Of a stretch of 64,000 nt of DNA, positions 25,792-34,213 are shown piece after piece. Position 1 is the first letter of the stretch; every line of letters starts with the position of its first letter. The translations under genes were made by a program, and so were the position numbers. A model generated the notes under the pieces. That model was not told the DNA's origin, searched no databases, and saw only the letters and a list, made by a program, of their open reading frames with translations. The stretch spans positions 372,001 through 436,000 of the forward strand of contig NZ_PPXD01000007.1 of the NCBI RefSeq assembly GCF_002909375.1. The letters run 5' to 3'. This stretch comes from Cryobacterium zongtaii. Its GTDB lineage: Bacteria > Actinomycetota > Actinomycetes > Actinomycetales > Microbacteriaceae.

Positions 25792-27477
25792 ATGAGCCCA
25801 GCCCGCCCCGGCCTGCCCACGCATCCGAACACCTCCGCCGACGTGATCGTGGTGGGGGCCGGCCTGGCCGGCCTGGTGGCCACGGCCGAACTCGTGGAGG
25901 CGGGGAAACGGGTGCTGCTCGTCGACCAGGAGAACGCCGCCTCGCTCGGTGGTCAGGCCTGGTGGTCGTTCGGCGGGCTGTTCCTGGTCGACTCCCCCGA
26001 ACAACGCCGAATGGGAGTCACGGACTCCCTGGCTCTGGCCCGGCAGGACTGGTTCGCCAGCGCCGGGTTCGATCGCGGTGAGGACTACTGGCCGACCCGG
26101 TGGGCCGAGGCGTACCTCAACTTCGCCGCCGGCGAGAAGCGTGCCTGGCTCAAGGAACGCGGCGTGACGTTCTTCCCGGTCGTCGGCTGGGCCGAACGTG
26201 GCGGTTACACCGCCCTGGAACACGGCAACTCGGTACCGCGCTTCCATATCGTCTGGGGTACCGGGCCCGCGATCCTGGAGCCGTTCATCACCAGGGTCCG
26301 TGAAGGGGTGCGCGCCGGCCTGGTCACCACCCTGCACCGGCATCGTGTCGACGAGTTGATCGTCGAGGGAGGCGCCGTGGCGGGGGTGCGGGGCAGCCTG
26401 CTCATCCCGAGCGCTGCGGCGCGCGGTCAGGCCAGCAGCCGGGAGGTCGTCGGCGAGTTCGAGCTGCGGGCGTCCGCGGTGATCGTCACCAGCGGTGGGA
26501 TCGGCGGCAACCACGACCTGGTGCGCGCCCAGTGGCCGGCCCGGCTGGGACCGGCACCCACCAAGCTGCTCTCCGGTGTGCCCGCCCATGTCGACGGCCG
26601 GATGCTCGGGATCACCGAGAAGGCCGGCGCCCGACTGATCAACGGCGACCGTATGTGGCACTACACCGAGGGCATCGTCAACCACGACCCGGTCTGGCCG
26701 GCCCACGGCATCCGCATTCTGCCCGGCCCGTCATCGCTGTGGCTGGACGCCACCGGAAAACGCCTGCCGGCCCCGCTGTTTCCCGGTTTCGACACCCTCG
26801 GCACGATGGAACACCTGCTCAAGACCGGCCACGAGCACAGCTGGTTTGTGCTGACCCAGAAGATCATCGAGAAGGAGTTCGCCCTCTCGGGCAGCGAACA
26901 GAACCCCGACCTCACCGGCAAGGACCTGCGCCTTCTCGCCCAGCGGCTCGGATCGGGCGCGCCCGGCCCGGTGGAAGCGTTCAAGAGCAAGGGTGAGGAC
27001 TTCGTGGTGGCCGATACCCTGCACCAGCTGATCAAGGGCATGCAGCAGCGTTCCCCCGAGGTGCGCATCAATGCCGCGCAGGTGGAACGGGAGATTCTGG
27101 CCCGCGACAGGGAGCTCGACAACGACTTCAGCAAGGATGCCCAGATCAACGCGATTCGCCAGGCCAGGCACTATCGCGGCGACAGGCTCATTCGGGTGGC
27201 GAGCCCGCACAAGCTGCTCGACCGCGCCAACGGGCCGCTGATCGCGGTGAAGCTGCACCTGCTCACAAGGAAGAGCCTGGGCGGCATCGAAACCGACCTC
27301 TCTGCCCGGGCGCTCGGAGCCGACGGGCAACCGGTCCCCGGACTCTACGCGGCAGGCGAGGCCGCCGGCTTCGGCGGCGGCGGCGTGCACGGCTACCGCT
27401 CGCTGGAGGGCACCTTCCTCGGCGGCTGCCTGTTCTCCGGCCGCACCGCCGGCCGGGCCGTCGCCGCCGCGCTCTAA
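25792..27477 (+). CDS. FAD-binding dehydrogenase (KsdD/fumarate reductase-like flavoprotein)
   Basis: Flavoprotein dehydrogenase of 561 residues. The FAD dinucleotide motif is VVGAGLAGLVATAELVEAG near residue 20, with WWSFGGLFLVD following. The FAD adenine/second-site motif VTSGGIGGNHDL lies near 225 and the C-terminal GLYAAGEAAGFGGGGVHGYRSLEG closes the FAD site. The family covers 3-ketosteroid dehydrogenases and fumarate-reductase-like enzymes; proteins with the WWSFGG motif are a widespread group with unknown substrate, so steroid activity should not be assumed. The ATG has GGAG five bases upstream. It converges on the gene at 27502. Confidence 0.9.
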   Translation: MSPARPGLPTHPNTSADVIVVGAGLAGLVATAELVEAGKRVLLVDQENAASLGGQAWWSFGGLFLVDSPEQRRMGVTDSLALARQDWFASAGFDRGEDYWPTRWAEAYLNFAAGEKRAWLKERGVTFFPVVGWAERGGYTALEHGNSVPRFHIVWGTGPAILEPFITRVREGVRAGLVTTLHRHRVDELIVEGGAVAGVRGSLLIPSAAARGQASSREVVGEFELRASAVIVTSGGIGGNHDLVRAQWPARLGPAPTKLLSGVPAHVDGRMLGITEKAGARLINGDRMWHYTEGIVNHDPVWPAHGIRILPGPSSLWLDATGKRLPAPLFPGFDTLGTMEHLLKTGHEHSWFVLTQKIIEKEFALSGSEQNPDLTGKDLRLLAQRLGSGAPGPVEAFKSKGEDFVVADTLHQLIKGMQQRSPEVRINAAQVEREILARDRELDNDFSKDAQINAIRQARHYRGDRLIRVASPHKLLDRANGPLIAVKLHLLTRKSLGGIETDLSARALGADGQPVPGLYAAGEAAGFGGGGVHGYRSLEGTFLGGCLFSGRTAGRAVAAAL

Positions 27478-27501
27478 CCCGTCCCGCACCCGGGTGGAGC
27501 G

Positions 27502-28179
27502 TCAGGCGCGCAAGGACCAGGGCTTGCGGCGTACCAGAATGTGGCCGCGGGCTGTGCTCAGACGCGTCCAGGGGCCGGTCTCGAAAAGCTGCACCGGCTC
27601 ATCCGCCGCCAGGAAGCCCAGGCTCACCGCGGCGAACCCGGCACCGGCGGGTACGAAGTCGAGGGCCTCGATCGGGCGGCCCCAGACCTCGGACCGTACC
27701 CGTTGGACGATCTGCTCACCGGTGCCGGTCGGGATGACGGACGCGACTTCGGCGATGCCCTCGCGGGCGGCGCCCTCCAGCACAGCCGGTGAGGCGCTGC
27801 CATGGGATGTCCAGCCTCCCTTCGGCGGCGTGATGCCCGCCCAGGTGACCGAGGACACCTGCAGCGGCACGGTGACGGTGACCGGAGCATCCGCGTCGGT
27901 GACGGCGGCCTCGAGGCGCAGCAGCCGATCCAACAGCGACCGCACCGGAACGACGACGTCGAGGTCAACAGGTTCGGTGAGCGCGAAGGTGCGCAGGCCC
28001 AACACCGTGGGGCTCGAGTCCAGCAGTCCACGCGGGTACAGGATCGCCGTGTACACGGCGAGCACGCCCGCCGCGGAGACGAGCCGCACCGATCCGTCCT
28101 CCACCCGGCTGGCGCGCGAAAGGTAGACCCGGAGGTCGCCGAGGGACAGGGAATCTGAGAGGGAAAATGACTGGCTCAT
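27502..28179 (-). CDS. Conserved hypothetical protein
   Basis: Soluble protein of 225 residues that I do not recognise. It has no membrane segment or signal peptide. Strand-rich stretches such as SVRLVSAAGVLAVYTAILYP and DAPVTVTVPLQVSSVTWAGI suggest a beta-rich fold. Conserved-looking parts include TPPKGGW near 125 and PAGAGFAAVSLGFL near 180. The codon pattern fits a real gene, and it shares a symmetric divergent promoter with tesB, which hints at joint control. No function can be given. Confidence 0.75.
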   Translation of the reverse strand: MSQSFSLSDSLSLGDLRVYLSRASRVEDGSVRLVSAAGVLAVYTAILYPRGLLDSSPTVLGLRTFALTEPVDLDVVVPVRSLLDRLLRLEAAVTDADAPVTVTVPLQVSSVTWAGITPPKGGWTSHGSASPAVLEGAAREGIAEVASVIPTGTGEQIVQRVRSEVWGRPIEALDFVPAGAGFAAVSLGFLAADEPVQLFETGPWTRLSTARGHILVRRKPWSLRA

Positions 28180-28187
28180 CTGCTGTC

Positions 28188-28194
28188 TAAACTA
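28188..28194. promoter_or_regulatory. Overlapping divergent -10 elements (hypothetical gene and tesB)
   Basis: TAAACT on the plus strand (28188-28193) and TAGTTT on the minus strand (28189-28194) overlap by five bases. The minus element ends 9 bases before the hypothetical gene. The plus element would start tesB mRNA near 28200 with a leader of about 44 bases. Confidence 0.5.
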
Positions 28195-28243
28195 CCAAGG
28201 TACGTCGGTGTCCCGGGGACCCGAGCTCGAACAAGGAGGCAGC

Positions 28244-29119
28244 ATGCACGCACCGCTGGAGGGTCTTCTGGCCGCTCTCGACCTGACCGACACCGGTGCC
28301 CGCACCAGTGAGGACATCTTCACCGGCCCCTCGCAGTGGATGCCACAAGGTCGCGTCTTCGGCGGCCAGGTGCTCGCGCAGTCCCTCGTCGCCGCCATGC
28401 GCACAGTGCCCGACGAACGAAACGTGCACTCCATGCACGGTTACTTCCTGCGCCCCGGCGACGTCAACCACCCGATCACCTTCTCGGTCGACCGCATCCA
28501 CGACGGCCGATCGTTCTCCACTCGACGCACCCAGGCGTACCAGAACGGCGTGCCGATCCTGTCGATGATCGCGTCGTTCCAGGACACCGACGAGGGTCTC
28601 GAGCATCACATCGAGATGCCGACCGACCTGCCCGACCCCGAATCCCTGCCGACCACGGCAGACACCCTCGGTCACATCGATCACGACTTCGCGCGGGCCT
28701 GGGCCAACGACCGCCCGTTCGACATGCGCCACGTTCCCTCGTCGATCTACCTCACCGTGGACGGCGAGCACACCAGCAAGCAGATGATCTGGATGAAGAC
28801 CTTCGAGCCCATCCCCGACGACCCCGACCTGCACCGCGCCGCACTCGCTTACGTCAGCGACTATTCGATCATGGAACCCGTTATGCGCCGGCACGGCCTG
28901 CCCTGGGCCACCCCGGGCCTCAAGGTCGCCAGCCTCGACCACGCCATGTGGTGGCACCGCTTCGGCCGGGTCGACGAGTGGATGCTGTACGTGCAGGACT
29001 CCCCCTCCGCCCAGGGCGGCCGGGGACTGTCCACCGGCAGCATCTACAGCCGCGAAGGCCTGCTGCTGGCCACGGTGGCCCAGGAGGGCATGGTGCGGGT
29101 TCCCAAGCCCCGTGACTAG
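28244..29119 (+). CDS. tesB: Acyl-CoA thioesterase II
   Basis: Double-hotdog thioesterase that hydrolyses acyl-CoA to free acid and CoA; 291 residues, the usual length. Family marks are RVFGGQVLAQSL near 45, the HSMHGYFLRPGD stretch near 65 and, in the second half, YVSDYSIMEPV, SLDHAMWWHRF and the closing DEWMLYVQDSPSAQGGRGL with the catalytic Asp/Gln region. The start at 28244 has AAGGAGG directly upstream; an earlier in-frame GTG/ATG at 28208 lacks one. It follows a promoter shared with the divergent hypothetical gene. Confidence 0.95.
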   Translation: MHAPLEGLLAALDLTDTGARTSEDIFTGPSQWMPQGRVFGGQVLAQSLVAAMRTVPDERNVHSMHGYFLRPGDVNHPITFSVDRIHDGRSFSTRRTQAYQNGVPILSMIASFQDTDEGLEHHIEMPTDLPDPESLPTTADTLGHIDHDFARAWANDRPFDMRHVPSSIYLTVDGEHTSKQMIWMKTFEPIPDDPDLHRAALAYVSDYSIMEPVMRRHGLPWATPGLKVASLDHAMWWHRFGRVDEWMLYVQDSPSAQGGRGLSTGSIYSREGLLLATVAQEGMVRVPKPRD

Positions 29120-29155
29120 GCTGCAGCCCAACCTGTCCGAGCCAGTAGGAGCATC

Positions 29156-29572
29156 ATGACCCACGACGCTGACCTCACCCGCCGCACCCTGCTCGTCGCC
29201 GGAGGCGCCGGTACCGCCCTGGCCCTGGCGGCCTGCGCACCCGGCGACCCGAACACGGATACCGGCCCCGGCACGGCCTCACCCGCCGAGGTCGCGGTAC
29301 TCTCCGACATCCCCGTGGGCGGCGCCATCGCTGTCATGTTCGACGGTGCGCAGATCATCGTGTCGCAGCCCACCGCCGGCGAGGTCGTGGCGTTCAGCGC
29401 CATCTGCACCCACCAGGGCTGCATCGTGGTTCCGGAGAAGAAGGGCCTGAACTGCCCCTGCCACAAGTCTCTCTTCGACACCGCCACCGGCGCGGTCCTC
29501 CAGGGACCAGCCACCGACCCCCTCCCGGCGGTCACGGTCACCCTCGACGGCGACAAGGTCCTCGCCGGCTGA
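29156..29572 (+). CDS. Rieske 2Fe-2S protein, Tat-exported lipoprotein
   Basis: Small iron-sulfur protein of 138 residues. The N-terminus has a twin-arginine signal (LTRRTLLVAGGAG) that runs into a lipobox (LALAAC), so the folded protein is exported and anchored to the membrane by a lipid. A Thr/Pro-rich linker follows. The Rieske cluster motifs are CTHQGC near 82 and CPCHKSLFD near 102 (two Cys, two His). The size and context show it is not the cytochrome bc1 subunit; an electron carrier for an exported or membrane oxidoreductase is possible. AGGAG lies before the ATG. Confidence 0.93.
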   Translation: MTHDADLTRRTLLVAGGAGTALALAACAPGDPNTDTGPGTASPAEVAVLSDIPVGGAIAVMFDGAQIIVSQPTAGEVVAFSAICTHQGCIVVPEKKGLNCPCHKSLFDTATGAVLQGPATDPLPAVTVTLDGDKVLAG

Positions 29573-29596
29573 CCCGTTCACGCTCGTGAACGGGTC
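29571..29596. terminator. Bidirectional terminator between Rieske and thioesterase genes
   Basis: A perfect stem of about 11-12 bp (29571-29582 with 29585-29596) fills the gap and reaches into both stop codons of two convergent genes. Confidence 0.75.
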
Positions 29597-30072
29597 TACT
29601 TGCGGGTGAAGGGGACCGCGGGCTCCAGGTACGGGGTCCAGGCGGCTCGTTCGACGTCGTTGATCTTGCGGGGGCGCTCCGTCGCCGCATCCACCAGGAC
29701 GATCGTTGTGGTCGCGCGGGCGTACAGCGGCGCGGACTCCTGCCCGGCCGGTCCGTATACCTCGTAACACACGTCGAGGCTTGCGCCGCCGAGCTTGCCG
29801 ATCCACAGCTGCACGTCGATGGGCTCCCGCAGATACGGGATCGGCGCGAGGTACTCGATCTCCATCCGGGCGATCAGGGTCAGCGTCGCCGCCCCCGGCC
29901 GCCCGTCCAGCACCGCGGTTCCCCGCGCACCCGATGCACCGGCCGCCTCGTCGTTGACCCAGAACGCCTGGATGCGCGCCTCCTCGAGGAGGCGCAGCAT
30001 CTCGGCGTTGTTCACGTGAGCGTAGGCGTCGAGGTCCGACCAGCGCAGCCGGATGGGAACGTGCAGCCGCAT
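29596..30072 (-). CDS. Acyl-CoA thioesterase, 4HBT hotdog family
   Basis: Single-hotdog thioesterase-like protein of 158 residues. The 4HBT mark is RWSDLDAYAHVNNAEMLRLLEEAR near the start, with the catalytic Asp in SDLDAY and the HVNN helix. The rest is EYLAPIPYLREPIDVQLWIGKLG and a closing ATTTIVLVD strand. The substrate (fatty or aromatic acyl-CoA) is not shown by sequence. The start at 30072 is 7 bases after the ettA stop with AGGAA upstream, so it is probably read from the ettA transcript. Confidence 0.92.
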   Translation of the reverse strand: MRLHVPIRLRWSDLDAYAHVNNAEMLRLLEEARIQAFWVNDEAAGASGARGTAVLDGRPGAATLTLIARMEIEYLAPIPYLREPIDVQLWIGKLGGASLDVCYEVYGPAGQESAPLYARATTTIVLVDAATERPRKINDVERAAWTPYLEPAVPFTRK

Positions 30073-30079
30073 GGGGTTC

Positions 30080-31762
30080 CTAGTCGCGCGTCAGTTTGCG
30101 GTACGCGGACCGGTGCGGCTTGGCCGCGTCCGGGCCGAGTCGCTCGATCTTGTTCTGCTCGTAGGACTCGAAGTTGCCCTCGAACCAGTACCAGTTCCCC
30201 GGCGCCTCAGCGGTGCCCTCATACGAGAGGATGTGCGTGGCGATGCGGTCGAGGAACCACCGGTCGTGAGTGATGACCACGGCGCAGCCGGGGAACTCGA
30301 GCAGCGCGTTCTCGAGCGAACCGAGGGTTTCGACGTCGAGGTCGTTAGTCGGTTCGTCGAGCAGCAACAGGTTGCCGCCCTGCTTGAGCGTCAGCGCCAG
30401 GTTCAGGCGGTTGCGCTCACCACCGGAGAGCACACCGGCCTTCTTCTGCTGGTCGGGGCCCTTGAAGCCGAACGTGGACACGTAGGCGCGAGACGGCACC
30501 TCGGTCTTGCCGACCTGGATGTAGTCCTGGCCGTCGGAGACGACCTCCCACAGCGACTTGTTCGGGTCGATGCCGCCACGGCTCTGGTCGACGTAGGAGA
30601 TGTCGACGGTCTCGCCGATCTTGAGGTCACCGGCATCCAGCGGCTCGAGGCCCACGATGGTCTTGAACAGGGTCGTCTTACCGACACCGTTCGGGCCGAT
30701 CACGCCGACGATGCCGTTACGCGGCAGGGTGAAGGAGAGATCTTCGACCAGCACCCGGTCGCCGAAGCCCTTCTTGAGCTTCTTGGCGTCGATGACCTGG
30801 GCGCCCAGTCGGGGGCCGACGGGGATCTGGATGTCTTCGAAGTCGAGCTTGCGTCCGCGCTCGGCCTCGTTCACCATCTCCTCGTAGCGGGCCAGGCGGG
30901 CCTTCGACTTGGCCTGACGGCCCTTGGCGTTGGAGCGCACCCACTCGAGTTCCTCGGCGAGACGCTTGGAAAGCTTGGCGTCCTTCTTGCCCTGCACCTG
31001 CAGGCGCTCCTGCTTCTTCTCCAGGTAGGTGGAGTAGTTGCCCTCGTAGGGGTACAGGTGGCCGCGGTCGATCTCGGCGATCCACTCGGCCACGTGGTCG
31101 AGGAAGTACCGGTCGTGGGTGACGGCGAGCACGGCGCCGGGGTACTTGGCGAGGTGCTGCTCGAGCCACAGCACGCTTTCGGCGTCGAGGTGGTTAGTCG
31201 GTTCGTCCAGGAGCAGCAGGTCGGGCTTCTGCAGCAGGAGCTTGCAGAGCGCCACGCGGCGCTTCTCACCACCGGAGAGGTCGACGACGGGGTAGTCGCC
31301 CGGCGGGGTGCGCAGTGCATCCATGGCCTGCTCGAGCTGGGAATCGAGGTCCCAGGCGTCGGCGGCGTCGATCTCTTCCTGCAGGGTTCCCATTTCGGCG
31401 AGCAGGGTGTCGAAGTCGGCGTCGGGTTCGGCCAGCGCGGCGCTGATCTCGTTGAACCTGTCAACCTTGGCCTTGATCGGGCCAACGCCTTCCTGCACGT
31501 TCTCCAGCACGGTCTTGGTCTCGTCGAGCTCCGGCTCCTGCATGAGGATGCCGACGGAGTAGCCCGGCGAGAGCCTGGCCTCACCGTTGCTCGGGGTATC
31601 GAGCCCGGCCATGATCTTCAGGATCGTGGACTTACCGGCACCGTTGGGGCCCACCACACCGATCTTGGCTCCGGGGAAGAACGACATTGTGACGTCGTCG
31701 AGGATGAGCTTGTCGCCGATTGCCTTGCGCGCACGCACCATCGAGTAAATGAATTCAGCCAT
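30080..31762 (-). CDS. ettA: ABC-F ATPase, energy-dependent translational throttle protein EttA
   Basis: Ribosome-binding ABC-F protein of 560 residues that gates the first elongation step according to ADP/ATP level (known for E. coli EttA). It has two ABC domains: Walker A GPNGAGKST, signature LSGGEKRR and Walker B LLLDEPTNHLDAES in the first; GPNGVGKTT, LSGGERNR and LLLDEPTNDLDVE in the second. There is an arm insertion in domain 1 and a linker with KGRQAKSKARLARYEEM between domains. No membrane part exists. Start ATG at 31762 lies 10 bases after TAGACT. Confidence 0.96.
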   Translation of the reverse strand: MAEFIYSMVRARKAIGDKLILDDVTMSFFPGAKIGVVGPNGAGKSTILKIMAGLDTPSNGEARLSPGYSVGILMQEPELDETKTVLENVQEGVGPIKAKVDRFNEISAALAEPDADFDTLLAEMGTLQEEIDAADAWDLDSQLEQAMDALRTPPGDYPVVDLSGGEKRRVALCKLLLQKPDLLLLDEPTNHLDAESVLWLEQHLAKYPGAVLAVTHDRYFLDHVAEWIAEIDRGHLYPYEGNYSTYLEKKQERLQVQGKKDAKLSKRLAEELEWVRSNAKGRQAKSKARLARYEEMVNEAERGRKLDFEDIQIPVGPRLGAQVIDAKKLKKGFGDRVLVEDLSFTLPRNGIVGVIGPNGVGKTTLFKTIVGLEPLDAGDLKIGETVDISYVDQSRGGIDPNKSLWEVVSDGQDYIQVGKTEVPSRAYVSTFGFKGPDQQKKAGVLSGGERNRLNLALTLKQGGNLLLLDEPTNDLDVETLGSLENALLEFPGCAVVITHDRWFLDRIATHILSYEGTAEAPGNWYWFEGNFESYEQNKIERLGPDAAKPHRSAYRKLTRD

Positions 31763-31767
31763 AGTGT

Positions 31768-32274
31768 TTACCAGTCTATTTGGCGCGTGGCTCCGACGAG
31801 ACACGTTCCGGTTGCGAGCAGGGGGGCGACGACGCTGTGGTAGCCGCCGGTGGAGGGACCGTTCTGGCCGATCAGGCACTCTCCGGCGATGTTCACGGAG
31901 AACTGGATGGTGTCCGCCGGTTCACCCTTGGTGGTGGTGTCGGCGGTGACCTCCATCGTTGTCTTGTCGAAGCCGGCGGCGACCAGGGCGTCGATGTAGC
32001 TGCGGCCGGCGACGTTGGGGTCGGCGGCGAGCGCCGCGGTGATGACCGAGTCGAAGTAGGGCAGGTTCTCGGCGGCGGTGCCCTCCGGCATGAGCGCCGG
32101 CGGCGCAACCTCCGTCGGGGTGGGGCTTGCCGTCGCGGTCGCTGTCGCTGTCGGCGTCGGGCGGTCGACGGGGGCGGCGGAGCATCCGGCCAGGCCCAGG
32201 CCGAGGACAAGACATGCTGCCCAGGTCGTCGCTCTGCGGCTGTGCCGCACGGGTGCGTCCAAAATCCAGGCCAC
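31768..32274 (-). CDS. Putative lipoprotein (DUF6993-like)
   Basis: Secreted, lipid-anchored protein of about 168 residues. It has a basic start, a hydrophobic stretch and a lipobox (LGLAGC), then a Thr/Pro/Ala-rich linker and a globular domain with two Cys (GECLIG and GTCLVG) that could form a disulfide. The domain looks like the one annotated DUF6993 in Microbacteriaceae; I recall this name but cannot check it. The GTG start at 32274 fits GGGGGAGGA upstream and puts the signal peptide at the right place. Its stop is 5 bases before the ettA ATG, and the ettA -10 element lies inside this gene. Confidence 0.82.
   Translation of the reverse strand: MAWILDAPVRHSRRATTWAACLVLGLGLAGCSAAPVDRPTPTATATATASPTPTEVAPPALMPEGTAAENLPYFDSVITAALAADPNVAGRSYIDALVAAGFDKTTMEVTADTTTKGEPADTIQFSVNIAGECLIGQNGPSTGGYHSVVAPLLATGTCLVGATRQIDW
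31773..31778 (-). promoter_or_regulatory. -10 element for ettA inside the end of the lipoprotein gene
   Basis: TAGACT on the minus strand ends 10 bases before the ettA ATG and overlaps the last codons of the upstream gene. Confidence 0.5.
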
Positions 32275-32320
32275 GCGTAGTCCTCCCCCACCGCCGCACG
32301 CTGCGACCGAGAAGTCGAGT

Positions 32321-32839
32321 CTAAGCGGACCGTGTTTCCGATTCCCCCTGCCCGGTGTCAGGTTCGGCCGGCGCGGCATCCGCTTCGGCCGGCGCGGCCG
32401 TGGCCTCGCCCGCGGTGCCGCCCGCTGTGCCGCCCGTTGCGCCGCCCGCCGGGTCGGCATCCCGCTGCTCGGCGGCGGACGGGGCGGTGCTTCGCATCAG
32501 CGCCGTCGTTCCCCAGGTCAGGTTGTGGCCTACGGCGTCGGCCTCCACCTCCACCGAGGTGCCCGTCCGGTCCTCGTTCTCCCAGTCCCGGATGCGCAGG
32601 CGCCCGGTCACGAGCACCGGCTCGCCCTTGTGCACCGACCGCTCCACGTTGTGGGCGAGCTGCCGGAAGCTGGAGACGGTGTACCAATTGGTGTCGGCGT
32701 CCACCCAGGCGTTCTTCACCCTGTCGTAACGGCGTTGCCGGCAGGCCAGCCGGAATGAGGTGATGGCCAGGCCGGAACTGGTGACGAGGTGCCGCGGGGT
32801 GGTGGCCACGATTCCGGTCAGGGCTATGGTGTCGGTCAC
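32321..32839 (-). CDS. ssb: Single-stranded DNA-binding protein paralogue
   Basis: OB-fold ssDNA-binding protein of 172 residues. The fold region is about 1-115: TGIVATTPRHLVT, SFRLACRQRR, WYTVSSFRQLAHNVERSVHKGEPVLVTGRLRIRDWE (a good match to the SSB core). The tail is Ala/Gly/Glu-rich and ends GESETRSA; the acidic DDDIPF-type tip that recruits repair proteins in the main SSB is missing. It is therefore probably a second, specialised SSB. GTG start at 32839 with AGGAG upstream. An SSB for replication is expected elsewhere in the genome. Confidence 0.92.
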   Translation of the reverse strand: MTDTIALTGIVATTPRHLVTSSGLAITSFRLACRQRRYDRVKNAWVDADTNWYTVSSFRQLAHNVERSVHKGEPVLVTGRLRIRDWENEDRTGTSVEVEADAVGHNLTWGTTALMRSTAPSAAEQRDADPAGGATGGTAGGTAGEATAAPAEADAAPAEPDTGQGESETRSA

Positions 32840-33025
32840 GGGAGTCTCCTGGGCGGCACGAGGCTGATGGAGGTATCGAACGCGACCCGGGAGCAGTCCT
32901 CGTGCCGGGTTCGTGTTCCCGGGCCGCGCTGCATTCACCCTCCCCGTTCCGGCACCTCCTCTGGGGCCGGCCGTCCAGGGTGTGCAGAACCCGAGCCGCA
33001 GCCGCCTGGGGAGGAAGCGCGGATC

Positions 33026-33031
33026 TAGAGT
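33026..33031 (+). promoter_or_regulatory. -10 element for the aldo/keto reductase (leaderless type)
   Basis: TAGAGT ends 6 bases before the ATG at 33038. Confidence 0.55.
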
Positions 33032-33037
33032 GAGACC

Positions 33038-34045
33038 ATGACCTTCGATGCTGCAGAGAACCGTTATTCCGAGATGCCCTACCGCCGAACCGGGCGCAGC
33101 GGCCTGAAGCTGCCCGCTCTGTCGCTGGGGTTGTGGCACAACTTCGGCCACGAACGCCCGATCGACACCCAGCGCGGCATCCTGCGCCGGGCATTCGACC
33201 TCGGCGTGACGCACTTCGACCTGGCCAACAACTACGGCCCGCCTCCCGGTTCCGCCGAAACCAACTTCGGGCGCATCTTCGCCGAGGACTTCCGTGGGTA
33301 TCGCGACGAGATGATCATCTCCAGCAAGGCCGGCTACGACATGTGGGCAGGCCCCTACGGCGACTTCGGCTCGCGTAAATACCTGCTGTCGTCGCTGGAT
33401 GCCAGCCTCGGCCGGCTGGGAATGGACTACGTCGACATCTTCTACTCCCACCGCCCCGATCCCGAGACCCCTATCGAGGAGACCATGGGCGCCCTGGCCA
33501 CCGCGGTGCAGTCGGGCAAGGCCCTCTACGCGGGCATCTCGAACTACAGCCCGGAGCAGACCGTAGCGGCCTACGCCGCCCTGGCCGAGCACAAGATCCC
33601 GCTGCTGATCCACCAGCCGCGCTACTCGATGTTCGACCGGCACATCGAAGAGGGACTCTTCCCGGTGCTCGACGACCTCGGCATGGGCAGCATCGTGTTC
33701 TCCCCCCTCGCCCAGGGCCTGCTCACCGACCGCTACCTCGACGGTGCGGTGCCGTCGGACTCCCGGGTGGCCACGAGCCGGTTCCTGAACGAGAGCTCCC
33801 TCAGCGCGACCTACCTCGAGCGCGCCCGCGCCCTGAACACCATTGCGGCCGACCGCGGCCAGACCCTGGCCCAGCTCGCGGTCACCTGGATCCTGCGCCA
33901 ACAGCAGGTCACCAGCGTGCTCGTGGGCGCCAGCAGCATCGGCCAGCTCGAGCAGACCGTGGCGGCGCTCGAGGCGCCGGCGCTGGACGCCGATGAGATC
34001 GCCGCCATCGAGCCGCACGCGGTACACGGCACCGGCATGAACTAA
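33038..34045 (+). CDS. Aldo/keto reductase (YghZ/Gpr-like)
   Basis: NADPH-dependent (beta/alpha)8-barrel oxidoreductase of 335 residues. Marks are YRRTGRSGLKLP at the start, the catalytic set Asp in THFDLANNYGP, Tyr in NNYG, Lys in ISSKAGYDMW and His in FYSHRPDP. The cofactor region ends VLVGASSIGQLEQ. The close fit to YghZ (HNFG.....GVTHFDLANNYGPPPGSAE) suggests activity on L-glyceraldehyde 3-phosphate or methylglyoxal, that is, aldehyde clearance; this is by analogy with E. coli. It lies on the opposite strand to ssb across a 198-base gap with no other gene. Confidence 0.93.
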   Translation: MTFDAAENRYSEMPYRRTGRSGLKLPALSLGLWHNFGHERPIDTQRGILRRAFDLGVTHFDLANNYGPPPGSAETNFGRIFAEDFRGYRDEMIISSKAGYDMWAGPYGDFGSRKYLLSSLDASLGRLGMDYVDIFYSHRPDPETPIEETMGALATAVQSGKALYAGISNYSPEQTVAAYAALAEHKIPLLIHQPRYSMFDRHIEEGLFPVLDDLGMGSIVFSPLAQGLLTDRYLDGAVPSDSRVATSRFLNESSLSATYLERARALNTIAADRGQTLAQLAVTWILRQQQVTSVLVGASSIGQLEQTVAALEAPALDADEIAAIEPHAVHGTGMN

Positions 34046-34138
34046 CCCACGCCGGTCCCAGGCAGGGGCGAGGGGTGGATGTCGGTGGCCGGTTCTACGG
34101 TAAGGCCAACGGCATCCGCCCTCGCATTGGAGCACACC

Positions 34139-34213
34139 ATGAGCACTGGGACCATGAGCACTGCCACCATGAGCACTGCCACCATGAGCACTGCCGCCAT
34201 GAGCACTGCAGCC
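34139..34213 (+). repeat. 15-bp tandem repeat, five units, each with a start codon
   Basis: Units start at 34139, 34154, 34169, 34184 and 34199 and differ only at a few bases near their 3' ends. Each encodes one MSTxx unit in the same frame. Confidence 0.9.

Noticed and set aside
25792..27477. Naming the flavoprotein a 3-ketosteroid dehydrogenase
   Set aside because: The family is broad and no steroid catabolism genes are nearby, so only a general flavoprotein call is safe.
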